55,662 nt of DNA from Verrucomicrobiaceae bacterium. Lineage in GTDB: Bacteria; Verrucomicrobiota; Verrucomicrobiia; Verrucomicrobiales; Verrucomicrobiaceae. Positions 42,112 through 49,909 of this stretch are shown here, in pieces. Below the pieces are notes generated by a model, which had not been told where the DNA came from, searched no databases, and worked only from the letters and a program-made list of their open reading frames with translations. The position numbers and the translations under genes were made by a program. Within the stretch, counting starts at the first letter, position 1; each line of letters starts with the position of its first letter. Where the stretch lies: contig JAJTDU010000003.1 in assembly GCA_021298725.1 (NCBI GenBank), positions 1 through 55,662 on the forward strand, read 5' to 3'.

Positions 42112-43575
42112 TTACAGCGCGGATTTCATGAGGTTAAGCAGCAGCCAGGGGCAGCAGCCGGTGACGAGCAGGGTGGCGGCGAGCAGGATGAAGGGCAGAC
42201 GCTGCGAGAAAACGGGGTCGGTCATGAACAAGCCAGTGTTGGCGCTGCCATGGAAGATATTGCGGTAGGCGCGCAGCATGTAAACGGCGCTCATCACAAC
42301 GCCCCAGAGCGCGAGGATTACGGTCCAGTGCAGATTGGAAAGCTCTCCTGCCTTGAACTCAGTGAAACTGCCCGCAAAGACCATGACCTCTCCCGCGAAG
42401 TTGGCGAGACCCGGCAGACCGATGCTGGCGAAGGCTCCGAAGGCGAATAAAACGGTGAAAGCAGGCGCGTGGGTGGCAAGACCGCCGAGCTTATTGTATT
42501 CCAAGGTGCCAAGCTGGTTGCGCATCCGACCACAGAGGCCAAACAGCAGCGCGATGGACACACCATGCGCAAACATCAGCAGAACCGCGCCTTTGAGCGC
42601 GATCTCGGTGCCAGCGGCGAGGCCGAGGAAGATGTAGCCCATGTGCATCACACTGGAATTAGCAAGCGTGTCATCCAGGCGGTTCGCATGGATGGTGACG
42701 AGGCCCATGACGAGGATGTTGCCCAGCAGCATGAGCAGCAGCGCGTTTTGCACCCACTCGACCTGAGCTCCTTGAGGCAGCAGTGGCAAAGCGATGCGAA
42801 TGAGGCCGTAGAGGCCGAATTTCTTCAATACGCCGGAGTGCAGCATGGCAACCGGAGTCGGTGCGGTGGCATAGGCTGGGGCAGCCCAGCTATGGAAGGG
42901 GAAGAGGCTGACGAGCGTGCCAAAACCAAGCAGCAGCACGAAGAAAATCTGCGCCTGCTTGGCCACCGGTAGCGGCGTGAGCTGGGCTTGGTTGCGCAAC
43001 GCTTCGAGGTCAAAAGTGAGCTTGGAACCGCCGCTGAACTCCAACACGACCCAGGCGAGACCGGCGAGCAGCACCAAACTGCCCGCACCAAGGTAAATCG
43101 TGGCTTTCCAGGCGACGGCCTTGCGCTGCGCGGCATCCGCACGGCCGTGAAGCGCGATCATGAGGAAGGTCGGGATCAACGCCAGCTCATGGAAGGCGTA
43201 GATGAAGAAAACGTCCGTGGTGAGAAACGCGCCCATCGCACCGCCGCCGATCAGCAGCGAGGAGATGTAGAAAATATTGGGCCGGTCCTCGATCTGCCAC
43301 ACAGCGGCCAGCATCACCAGCGAGGTGAGTAGGGCGAGGGTGAGCGAGACACCATCCGCGCCGACGGCGAAGCTGATGGCCGGATTTTCGAGCACCACGC
43401 GGGCGTTGGTGAAGGCGAGTCCCGCAGGTTTGGCGGCATACTGCACGCTGGCGTAGAGCACGAGCGCTAGATTGACGAACGTGGCCCCGAGGGAGGCGGC
43501 ACGGGCGGGCGCACCGAGCCAGACCGCGAGGGCGGCCAGCAGCGGGAGTGCGATGATGATTTCAAGAACGCTCAT
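42112..43575 (-). CDS. nuoM: NADH-quinone oxidoreductase subunit M
   Basis: The 487-residue membrane subunit has about 14 helices. Recognisable parts are GADGVSLTLALLTSLVMLAAVW, FIYAFHELALIPTFLMIALHG with the conserved Glu of helix 5, VSLFPFHSWAAPAYATAPTPVAMLHSGVLKKFGLYGLIRI, and VIHMGYIFLGL-like SVMHMGYIFLGLAAGT. It is the second antiporter-like proton channel of complex I. It starts 12 bases after nuoL ends and is itself followed by nuoN. No lesions are seen. Confidence 0.94.
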   Translation of the reverse strand: MSVLEIIIALPLLAALAVWLGAPARAASLGATFVNLALVLYASVQYAAKPAGLAFTNARVVLENPAISFAVGADGVSLTLALLTSLVMLAAVWQIEDRPNIFYISSLLIGGGAMGAFLTTDVFFIYAFHELALIPTFLMIALHGRADAAQRKAVAWKATIYLGAGSLVLLAGLAWVVLEFSGGSKLTFDLEALRNQAQLTPLPVAKQAQIFFVLLLGFGTLVSLFPFHSWAAPAYATAPTPVAMLHSGVLKKFGLYGLIRIALPLLPQGAQVEWVQNALLLMLLGNILVMGLVTIHANRLDDTLANSSVMHMGYIFLGLAAGTEIALKGAVLLMFAHGVSIALLFGLCGRMRNQLGTLEYNKLGGLATHAPAFTVLFAFGAFASIGLPGLANFAGEVMVFAGSFTEFKAGELSNLHWTVILALWGVVMSAVYMLRAYRNIFHGSANTGLFMTDPVFSQRLPFILLAATLLVTGCCPWLLLNLMKSAL

Positions 43576-43587
43576 TCAATTTTTCCA

Positions 43588-45465
43588 TCAATGGCCAAGG
43601 CGGGGCAGCACAAATACGACAAGATAAACCACGGCGATGACGCCGCCGCCGAGCAGGAAGGTGTAGCCTTGCAGATGACCGCCTTGCAGCATGCGGGTGG
43701 CGGCTCCGAGACGGGCGATGATCGCCGCAGGCAGGCGGGCGACGATGCCATCGACAAACACACGCTCAAGCGCGGTGACGATCCACGCCAAGCCGTCCTG
43801 GCAGACGCGGACGATCACGGTGTAGATCTCGTCGAAATAGAACTTGTTAGCGAAGAGCTTGATGCTGATTGGGTCCTTATCCTTGCCGCGGTAGAGATAG
43901 ATGGCAGCGCCTGCTCCCAGGATGAGGGCGGCGAGCGAGGCGAACAGCACGGTCTGATGGCCTTCAACGTGCGGCGGTTTCATGGCTTGCAACGGCGCGG
44001 CGAGCACGTCGTAGCCGGAGAGCACGGAGAAGATCGACAAAATCGCCAGCGGCAGGATCATGACCATCGGGGCTTCAGTGGCGTGATGCGCGGAATCGGT
44101 GCGGGGTTTGCCAAAGAAGGCCACAATGAGCAGTCGCGTCATGTAAAACGCCGTCAGTGCTGCCGTGGCCGCTCCAGCGAGGAACAATACTTTGCAACCA
44201 CTGTCATAAGCGGCTCCGAGAACGGCTTCCTTGCTCCAGAAACCGCTCAGGAACGGCACACCCATGAGAGCGGCGGTGCCAATGGCGAAGGTCCAGAAGG
44301 TGACTGGCATGTGCTTGCGCAGGCCTCCCATTTTCCAGATGTCCTGCTCGTGGTGGCAGGCATAAATCACCGCGCCAGAGCCAAGGAAGAGCATCGCCTT
44401 GAAGAAAGCGTGCGTGTAGAGGTGGAACATCGCGGGATGTCCCGGATCGGCCGCGTGCGCTCCCTGGTGCCCGTGCTGCGCGGCCATCGCCACTGCACCG
44501 ACGGCCATGACCATGTAACCGAGCTGAGAGAGTGTGGAGTAAGCGAGCACTCGCTTGATGTCGTTCTGCTGCGTGGCCATCAGCGCGGCGAGCAGCGCGG
44601 TGCCACAGCCGATGCCGGCGATGATTTCTGCCGCAAGAGGCGAGGCGGTGACGAGGAAACTGACCCGCACGAGCATGTAAACACCCGCCGCGACCATGGT
44701 GGCGGCGTGGATAAGCGCGGAAACCGGCGTGGGGCCTTCCATCGCGTCCGGAAGCCACACATGCAGCGGGAACTGGGCGGATTTGCCAACTGCGCCAAGG
44801 AAGATGCACAAAGCGGCAGCGGTGGTGAATCCGGCACTGTAACCCGGCGCATCCGGACGCAGCGGGCCGGAGGTGAAGGCCGTTTCGAGGTCGATCAGAT
44901 TCACATTGCCGCCGTTCGCGCCAAACAGCAGCAAGATGCCGATCATGAAGCCAAAATCGCCGATGCGGTTGGTGAGGAAGGCTTTTTTGCAGGCCTCGGC
45001 AGCGCTGGCCTTCTGATACCAGTGGCCGATGAGCAGGTAGGAACTCAAGCCGACCAGCTCCCAGAAGATGAACATCATGAACAGGTTTCCGGCCAGCACG
45101 ATGCCGGTCATGGAGAACATGAAGAGCGACAGCGAACCGAAGAAGCGTGGTTTCGCCTCGTCATCCTTCATGTAGCCGAGGGAGAAGATGTGAACCAGCA
45201 TGCCGACGAAGCTGACGATGAACATCATGCCGCGGCTTTGCTTGTCGATCAGCGCGTCGATGCCCGCGTTGAAGGTTCCGACTTCGATGAAGGGCAGCAG
45301 CAGGCGGTTATCGTCGTCCGCCGCCAAGAAGAACAAGCAGGCGATGAAGGAGATGATCGAAGAACCGAGGGAGATGAGGACGGAGGCCCCTTTGAGCTGA
45401 CGATGCCCCAGGAGGATGAGGAGCGCCGAGAAGAAAGGCAGCAGAAGGATGATGCTGGCGTGCAT
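43588..45465 (-). CDS. nuoL: NADH-quinone oxidoreductase subunit L
   Basis: The 625-residue protein is the largest antiporter-like subunit, with about 16 hydrophobic segments and the long amphipathic C-terminal region that braces the membrane arm. Key blocks: FMMFIFWELVGLSSYLLIGHWY, FLTNRIGDFGFMIGILLLF, GAVGKSAQFPLHVWLPDAMEGPTPVSALIHAATMVAAGVYMLVR, YSTLSQLGYMVMAVG and HAFFKAMLFLGSGAVIYACHHEQDIWKMGGL. It conducts a proton at the far end of complex I. It begins nine bases after the nuoK stop. Confidence 0.95.
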   Translation of the reverse strand: MHASIILLLPFFSALLILLGHRQLKGASVLISLGSSIISFIACLFFLAADDDNRLLLPFIEVGTFNAGIDALIDKQSRGMMFIVSFVGMLVHIFSLGYMKDDEAKPRFFGSLSLFMFSMTGIVLAGNLFMMFIFWELVGLSSYLLIGHWYQKASAAEACKKAFLTNRIGDFGFMIGILLLFGANGGNVNLIDLETAFTSGPLRPDAPGYSAGFTTAAALCIFLGAVGKSAQFPLHVWLPDAMEGPTPVSALIHAATMVAAGVYMLVRVSFLVTASPLAAEIIAGIGCGTALLAALMATQQNDIKRVLAYSTLSQLGYMVMAVGAVAMAAQHGHQGAHAADPGHPAMFHLYTHAFFKAMLFLGSGAVIYACHHEQDIWKMGGLRKHMPVTFWTFAIGTAALMGVPFLSGFWSKEAVLGAAYDSGCKVLFLAGAATAALTAFYMTRLLIVAFFGKPRTDSAHHATEAPMVMILPLAILSIFSVLSGYDVLAAPLQAMKPPHVEGHQTVLFASLAALILGAGAAIYLYRGKDKDPISIKLFANKFYFDEIYTVIVRVCQDGLAWIVTALERVFVDGIVARLPAAIIARLGAATRMLQGGHLQGYTFLLGGGVIAVVYLVVFVLPRLGH

Positions 45466-45474
45466 GGCGTCTCG

Positions 45475-45792
45475 TTATCCCTGAAGTTTGGTGACGGACT
45501 CGACATCGACACTCTGCTTGGTGCGGAAGAGAGCCACGATGATGGCAAGACCCACAGCCACCTCAGCGGCGGCCACGGTGATGGTGAAGAACACGAGCGA
45601 CTGCGCAGTGTAGTCTGGCAGGCTGTTCACGAGATGGAAGCGGGAAAAGCCGACCAGCGCGAGGTTCGCGGCGCTGAGCATCATCTCCAAGCACATATAA
45701 ACGATGATGATGTTCCGGCGGGCGATGACGCCTGCCAGCCCGAGAGCAAACAGCATGCCGCTGACGACGAGGTAATGACCGAGCGTGATCAT
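45475..45792 (-). CDS. nuoK: NADH-quinone oxidoreductase subunit K
   Basis: A 105-residue membrane protein with three helices. The conserved acidic residues appear in the second and third helices: VYMCLEMMLSAANLALVGF (Glu in CLEMML) and FFTITVAAAEVAVGLAIIVALF (Glu in AAEVAVG). Together with NuoJ and NuoA it forms the link between the quinone site and the pumping subunits. The start overlaps the nuoJ stop by four bases (ATGA type), so translation is coupled. Confidence 0.95.
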   Translation of the reverse strand: MITLGHYLVVSGMLFALGLAGVIARRNIIIVYMCLEMMLSAANLALVGFSRFHLVNSLPDYTAQSLVFFTITVAAAEVAVGLAIIVALFRTKQSVDVESVTKLQG

Positions 45793-46391
45793 GGCGCGCT
45801 GCTCCTTTCGCGTTTGCTGAGCACCACGACGCCGATGGTGCCAACGAGCAGCAACAGGCCGACGACTTGGAGGTGGAAGCCGTATTGGTCAAACAACGTG
45901 AAGCCGATGAGTTTGGCGTCTGGCAGCGTGCCTTCCTTGAGGTCGTTCGTGATGGTGGGCAGCGCGGCAGCACGGCCGATCTTGCCTGCGGCCTCGGTGA
46001 GGGCCAGCGGGGTGTCAGTGGAGCTTTTCTTGGCGATGGCCGAGCTGCTGACAACCGTGATGATTTGCAAGACGAGCAGCACGGCGATGAGCACGCCGGA
46101 GATGATCGGGGCGAAGCTCAGCTTTTTGCCTTCCTCCGCTTTGATGTCCAGCAGCATGATGATGAAGAGGAACAGCACCATCACAGCGCCTGCATAAACG
46201 AGGATTTGGATCACGCCGATGAAGTAAGCGTCGAGGCTCAAAAATAAGGCCGCGAGTCCTACAAAGCAGGCGGCGAGTGACAAAGCGCAGGAAACCGGGT
46301 TGCGTCCCGTGACGACCATGAAGCCGAAGCCCAGGGTGATCAATGCCAGCAAATAGAAGAGCAGCGGAGGCATCACTTCAATTCGTTCCAC
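45789..46391 (-). CDS. nuoJ: NADH-quinone oxidoreductase subunit J
   Basis: A 200-residue membrane protein. Five helices can be seen; typical are LLFYLLALITLGFGFMVVTGRNPVSCALSLAACFVG and YFIGVIQILVYAGAVMVLFLFIIMLLDI, the pi-bulge helix region of ND6/NuoJ. The soluble loop and last helix include FDQYGFHLQVVGLLLLVGTIGVVVLS. The start lies 19 bases inside the end of nuoI and the stop overlaps nuoK. It is part of complex I's membrane arm. Confidence 0.94.
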   Translation of the reverse strand: MERIEVMPPLLFYLLALITLGFGFMVVTGRNPVSCALSLAACFVGLAALFLSLDAYFIGVIQILVYAGAVMVLFLFIIMLLDIKAEEGKKLSFAPIISGVLIAVLLVLQIITVVSSSAIAKKSSTDTPLALTEAAGKIGRAAALPTITNDLKEGTLPDAKLIGFTLFDQYGFHLQVVGLLLLVGTIGVVVLSKRERSSAP

Positions 46392-46918
46392 TTGTTCACC
46401 AGCCCCACGCGCTGGCCGCCGATTTCATAGAGGCGTTTTTTGTCGTGGACCATCTCCTGGCGTGAGAGACCGGTGATGGCGTAGTCTTTGCGCAGGTAGA
46501 TGGCCTGCTCCGGGCAAACCTCCTCGCACATGCCGCAGTAAATACAGCGGATCATGTCGATTTCGAACTCCTTGGGCCGCTTTTCGACCTTAGCCCACGG
46601 ATCGTCGCTCGGGATCTCTCCAGGGGTGATTTTGATGGCCTTCGGCGGGCAGATGAACTCGCAGAGTTGGCAGCTCACACAGCGCTCGCGGTCATGCTCG
46701 TCGGTCACGAGGGCCGGGGCACCGCGGTAGTGCTCAGGAAGCTGGTCGTCCCACTTCTGCTCCGGATATTCCATCGTCATCTTCGGCTTCTTACCGGCGA
46801 TTTGCAGGAAAGTCTTGATGCCATGGCCGACGGTGATTTTCAGGCCCTTGAGGAGCGTGGAAATGAACCAGCGTTCATGCCAGGCGAGCTTGGGGCGTTG
46901 TACGGTGATGGTGGCCAT
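46373..46918 (-). CDS. nuoI: NADH-quinone oxidoreductase subunit I
   Basis: The 181-residue peripheral protein carries two [4Fe-4S] clusters (N6a/N6b). The ligands are Cys80, 83, 86, 90 in CVSCQLCEFICP and Cys125, 128, 131, 135 in CIYCGMCEEVCP. An N-terminal amphipathic helix anchors it to the membrane arm. ATG 46918 is chosen; the frame extends to 47014 but that part covers the promoter and CRP-type palindrome. It is the first gene of the nuoIJKLMN unit. nuoH, usually just upstream, is absent, which marks this as a split complex I locus. Confidence 0.95.
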   Translation of the reverse strand: MATITVQRPKLAWHERWFISTLLKGLKITVGHGIKTFLQIAGKKPKMTMEYPEQKWDDQLPEHYRGAPALVTDEHDRERCVSCQLCEFICPPKAIKITPGEIPSDDPWAKVEKRPKEFEIDMIRCIYCGMCEEVCPEQAIYLRKDYAITGLSRQEMVHDKKRLYEIGGQRVGLVNKWNELK

Positions 46919-46951
46919 TGCGCGGGTTCCGCAGGGTAAAAAGAGTCTCCG

Positions 46952-46979
46952 ATTATCCAAGTCTCCCGCAGAGCGGCAA
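46952..46979 (-). promoter_or_regulatory. promoter of nuoIJKLMN, aligned with the nuoDE promoter
   Basis: On the minus strand TTGCCG (46974-46979), 16-bp spacer, GATAAT (46952-46957). The same TTGCCGCT box, spacer length and GATA start occur at 14956-14983. The leader before ATG 46918 would be about 26 bases. Confidence 0.65.
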
Positions 46980-46986
46980 CCGCTAT

Positions 46987-47004
46987 TTGTGAAAAATTTC
47001 ACAA
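46987..47004. promoter_or_regulatory. CRP/FNR-family operator upstream of nuoIJKLMN
   Basis: The identical 18 bases TTGTGAAAAATTTCACAA as at 14991-15008, again seven bases from the -35 and centred about 77 bases before the start codon. Contains TGTGA-N6-TCACA. Confidence 0.75.
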
Positions 47005-47046
47005 GGTCCGACACCAGCCTGGCTGGCAGTCATCCATCGAGGCATG

Positions 47047-47086
47047 AAAAAAGTTCAGCCCCTGCTGCTGGGAGGCAGTCAGGGGC
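47047..47086 (-). terminator. intrinsic terminator of the HhH protein gene
   Basis: On the minus strand a 7-bp GC-rich stem GCCCCTG/CAGGGGC (47058-47064 with 47080-47086) with a 15-base loop is followed five bases later by six T (47047-47052). It separates the HhH gene from the nuoI promoter. Confidence 0.65.
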
Positions 47087-47115
47087 CGAGAGGAAGCGCC
47101 AAGGTTTTTAGAAGC

Positions 47116-47571
47116 TCACTTCGTTTCCTTTTTCTTCTCGGGAGACTTTTTCTTAGCCGGGGCTTTCTTCTTTTCGGTCGCAGGCTCGTCTTTTTTCTCC
47201 GGCTGCGGGAAGCCGGCTTTTGCGTGGGCGACCATTTCAGCAAAGGTGGCCTCACCAATGCCCTCGACTTTCGTCACATTGGTCACATCGGCAAAGGGAC
47301 GGGCCTTTTTGATCGCGGCGGCACGGGTTTTGCCCACGTTCGGGATGGTCATCAATGCCGCTTCGTCACCATCGTTGAGCAAAGTGAGCAGCTTGGTTTT
47401 TTGCGATGCCGTCAGCGTTTTGGCGACCGCTTCGACCTTGGCGGACGGTTGGGCTGCCTCAGCGGCAGGAGCCTTTGGTTTGGTGGTGCTCTTTTTCTTG
47501 GGAGCTGTCTCAGCGGCAGTCAGAGAAAGGCCGAGTGCAAGGATGGTGAGGATGGATGCAAGTGTTTTCAT
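47116..47571 (-). CDS. secreted helix-hairpin-helix protein with Lys-rich flanks
   Basis: The 151-residue protein has a signal peptide (MKTLASILTILALGLSLTAA), a Lys/Pro/Ala-rich linker (TAPKKKSTTKPKAPAAEAAQ), a helix-hairpin-helix domain at about residues 60-115 (LTLLNDGDEAALMTIPNVGKTRAAAIKKARPF and VTKVEGIGEATFAEMV, with two GxG hairpins) and a very basic tail (KKKAPAKKKSPEKKKETK). HhH domains bind DNA without sequence preference; the layout is like ComEA, the DNA receptor of competence, but the basic flanks are unusual. It probably acts in the periplasm. No competence genes are adjacent. Confidence 0.8.
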   Translation of the reverse strand: MKTLASILTILALGLSLTAAETAPKKKSTTKPKAPAAEAAQPSAKVEAVAKTLTASQKTKLLTLLNDGDEAALMTIPNVGKTRAAAIKKARPFADVTNVTKVEGIGEATFAEMVAHAKAGFPQPEKKDEPATEKKKAPAKKKSPEKKKETK

Positions 47572-47724
47572 GAGTTAGGATAATCAATAGACTTGGCTAG
47601 GCTAGCCGGTTGGCTGTTTGATTGTCGAGCAAAAAATTGAATTGTCCCTTAATTTTTCTGAAACACCTCTCCATCTAAAATCTCGACACACAGAGTCGCT
47701 TCCTCCAGAGTTTCCTTCCTAACC

Positions 47725-48963
47725 ATGAATTTGTCTTCTTTTCCCTTTTTGGCTGTGGTGTTGATCTCAGCCGCCGCCCTGCACGCCCAGTCTCCAGCTC
47801 TGCGCAGTTGGACAAGTACGGATGGGCGGAAGATGGAAGCCGCTTTCGTCGCCCTTGAAGGTGATGCGGTGAAGGTTCGCTTGGCGAACGGTAGCACCGT
47901 CGATGTGCCGCTGGCTCGGCTTTCAGCAGCAGACCAAACCTTTGCCAAAAGCCAGACTGCTACGCCAGCGCCGCCCTCCGCCGCTCCAGGCGAGGTCGCC
48001 GCCAGCAAGACCTGGCCGCGCTCCTTCTCCCTACCGGACCGCCCTGAGGTTGTGGTCGTCAAGGAAGACGCCGAGAAGAACGAGTACATCTACCGCTCGC
48101 CGCATTATGAGTTCCAGTGCGACTCAAAGCTCGGTTCCAACGTGGTGCGCGAGTTCGGGCGCATCTTTGAGTCCACCTGGATGCTGAACTGCATGCTGCC
48201 GCTCGATTTGAAGCCCCAGCCCGAAAAGCTGCGTGAGATCTTCCTGGCGCGTCTGTTCACCCAGAAGAGCGATTACATGGAGGCCGGCGGCATCGAAGGC
48301 TCCGCTGGTGTTTACATGAGTGGAAAAAAAGCGCTCATGGTGCCGCTGCAAAGCCTCGGGGTGAAGATGGTCGGCAGCCGTGTCTCTCTGGAAAACAACA
48401 GCGACGATGACATGGCCACGCTCATCCATGAGATCACGCATCAAATGATGAACCACTGGCTGGGGCGGCTGCCCACATGGTACATTGAGGGCAGCGCCGA
48501 GTATGTCGAGATGCTGGAATACAAGCGCAACGGCGGCTTCAGCTTCATCGGCTTGGGTCGTCAACTGCAAGGCTACGCCCGACGCATGAACTACTCAGGC
48601 GGTGGCAAAAGCTTCACGATGATCGACCTGGAAGAGCTCATGACCATCGACGGTCGTCGCTGGGCCGCCGCACTCGGCCAGGACGGCGCGGCCACTGAAA
48701 ACTACGGCTCCGCCGGTTTGCTGACCTATTACTTCTACCATCTCGACGGCAACGGCGACGCGGCCAACATCATCGCCTACCTGCGTGAGATCGAGAACGT
48801 GAAAACCAATGAGGAGGAGCAGGCGGCGGTGAAAAAGCACCTCATGCGCGAGCGCACCTACGCCCAGCTCGGCGAAGACGTGAAAAAAGCCCTTCGCAAG
48901 GAAGGCATCGACATCAGCTTCTTCTCTCCGGGCAAGAACGGGGCCGCAACGTCCACGAACTGA
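47725..48963 (+). CDS. secreted SHD1-domain protein with gluzincin-type metalloprotease domain
   Basis: The 412-residue protein has a signal peptide (MNLSSFPFLAVVLISAAALHA), then an SHD1-like domain (residues about 25-80, WTSTDGRKMEAAFVALEGDAVKVRL ... VDVPLARLSAADQTFA), a form common in Planctomycetota and Verrucomicrobiota. From about residue 100 a DUF1570-like zinc peptidase fold follows, with HEITHQ (HExxH, about residue 235) and the downstream Glu in WYIEGSAEYVEM as third ligand. It should act in the periplasm or outside; the substrate is unknown. It ends two bases before the end of hemC, tail to tail, with no terminator between. Confidence 0.85.
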   Translation: MNLSSFPFLAVVLISAAALHAQSPALRSWTSTDGRKMEAAFVALEGDAVKVRLANGSTVDVPLARLSAADQTFAKSQTATPAPPSAAPGEVAASKTWPRSFSLPDRPEVVVVKEDAEKNEYIYRSPHYEFQCDSKLGSNVVREFGRIFESTWMLNCMLPLDLKPQPEKLREIFLARLFTQKSDYMEAGGIEGSAGVYMSGKKALMVPLQSLGVKMVGSRVSLENNSDDDMATLIHEITHQMMNHWLGRLPTWYIEGSAEYVEMLEYKRNGGFSFIGLGRQLQGYARRMNYSGGGKSFTMIDLEELMTIDGRRWAAALGQDGAATENYGSAGLLTYYFYHLDGNGDAANIIAYLREIENVKTNEEEQAAVKKHLMRERTYAQLGEDVKKALRKEGIDISFFSPGKNGAATSTN

Positions 48964-48965
48964 GC

Positions 48966-49909
48966 TCAGAGCATGGCAGCGAGGTCCGTCGCGAGCTGTT
49001 TCGCCTCATGCACCGGTCGTTGGGCCTCGCGCTCAACTGGCAGCACGGAGAGATCGGCTTCGTTGAAGACACGCACGGCCATATGTAGCAGGCCGTCTTT
49101 GATCCAGGTGTGTGCGCCCACGGGTGTCTGGCAGCCGGCACCGAGGATTTTCAAGAACTCACGCTCGGCGATGACGCGTGATTCGGTCTCCGCATGATTG
49201 AGCGCACGAATCGTCTCGATGGAGGCCGCATCACTCGCACGGCATTCGATGGCGATCGCCCCCTGGCCTGCGGCAGGAAGGAAGGTCACGGGATCCAGAG
49301 TCAGGGCGCTCAGCGTCTGACCTTCGATGTGAATTTGATCACCCTGCATCAAGCCCAGGCGCAGCAGACCAGCGGCAGCGAGCAAAACGGCATCCAGCGG
49401 CTGATCGCCGAGCACTTTCTTCACGCGCGTGGGCACATTGCCACGAATCTCGACAATCTGCACATCAGGACGCAGAAACTTGAGCTGTGCGGCCCGGCGC
49501 ACGCTGCTGGTGCCCACACGCGCCCCTTGCGGCAGAGTTTCAAGCGTGAAGGGCTGGGCAGTGATGAGTACGTCCTCAATCGCGGCACGCGGCAGCACCG
49601 CGGCGATGGTGAATCCGGCGGCGAGATCGCTCGGCACATCCTTCAAGCTATGCACGGCGGCGTCGATTTGGCCGTTTTCGAGGGCGATTTCGAGTTCCTT
49701 GATGAAGATGCCCTTGTCCACCTGCGCCACGTCGCTGAATTCGGAGAAGCGCAGGTCCTGGCGCTTGTCGCCGCTGGTCTGGATGATCTGGCGCTCAATG
49801 CAATGCGCAGGTGAGGAAACGCGGTTTGCAGCTCCGCCGTGACCATGTTCGTCTGGGTGAGGGCCAGTTCGCTGCCGCGGGTGCCGAGGGTGATTTTTTC
49901 GATGCTCAT
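48966..49909 (-). pseudogene. hemC: hydroxymethylbilane synthase, frameshifted by a 5-bp tandem duplication
   Basis: The start (ATG 49909, KITLGTRGSELALTQTNMV) and the body (RQIIQTSGDKRQDLRFSEFSD, DKGIFIKELEIALENGQID, AVHSLKDVPSDL, ARVGTSSVRRAAQL, AGQGAIAIECR, the dipyrromethane Cys in GAGCQTPVG) are in different frames. The junction is AATGC repeated twice at 49797-49806 (GCATT on the coding strand). Removing one copy gives HLRIERQIIQTSGDKR and an unbroken 312-residue protein, the normal family length. HemC polymerises four porphobilinogens to hydroxymethylbilane in heme synthesis. It overlaps hemA by four bases. In a living cell that makes heme the gene should be intact, so sequencing or assembly error is a strong alternative. 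Confidence 0.9.
49797..49806. repeat. 5-bp tandem duplication inside hemC
   Basis: AATGC at 49797-49801 and 49802-49806, perfect copies. One copy too many by comparison with the conserved HemC frame; it shifts the frame by two bases, like the 11-bp duplication in rhuM. Confidence 0.9.

Noticed and set aside
43591-46197. 868-codon plus-strand ORF opposite nuoL, nuoK and nuoJ
   Set aside because: Rich in His, Gly, Asp, Glu and Arg as expected from the complement of hydrophobic codons; the opposite strand holds clear nuo genes.
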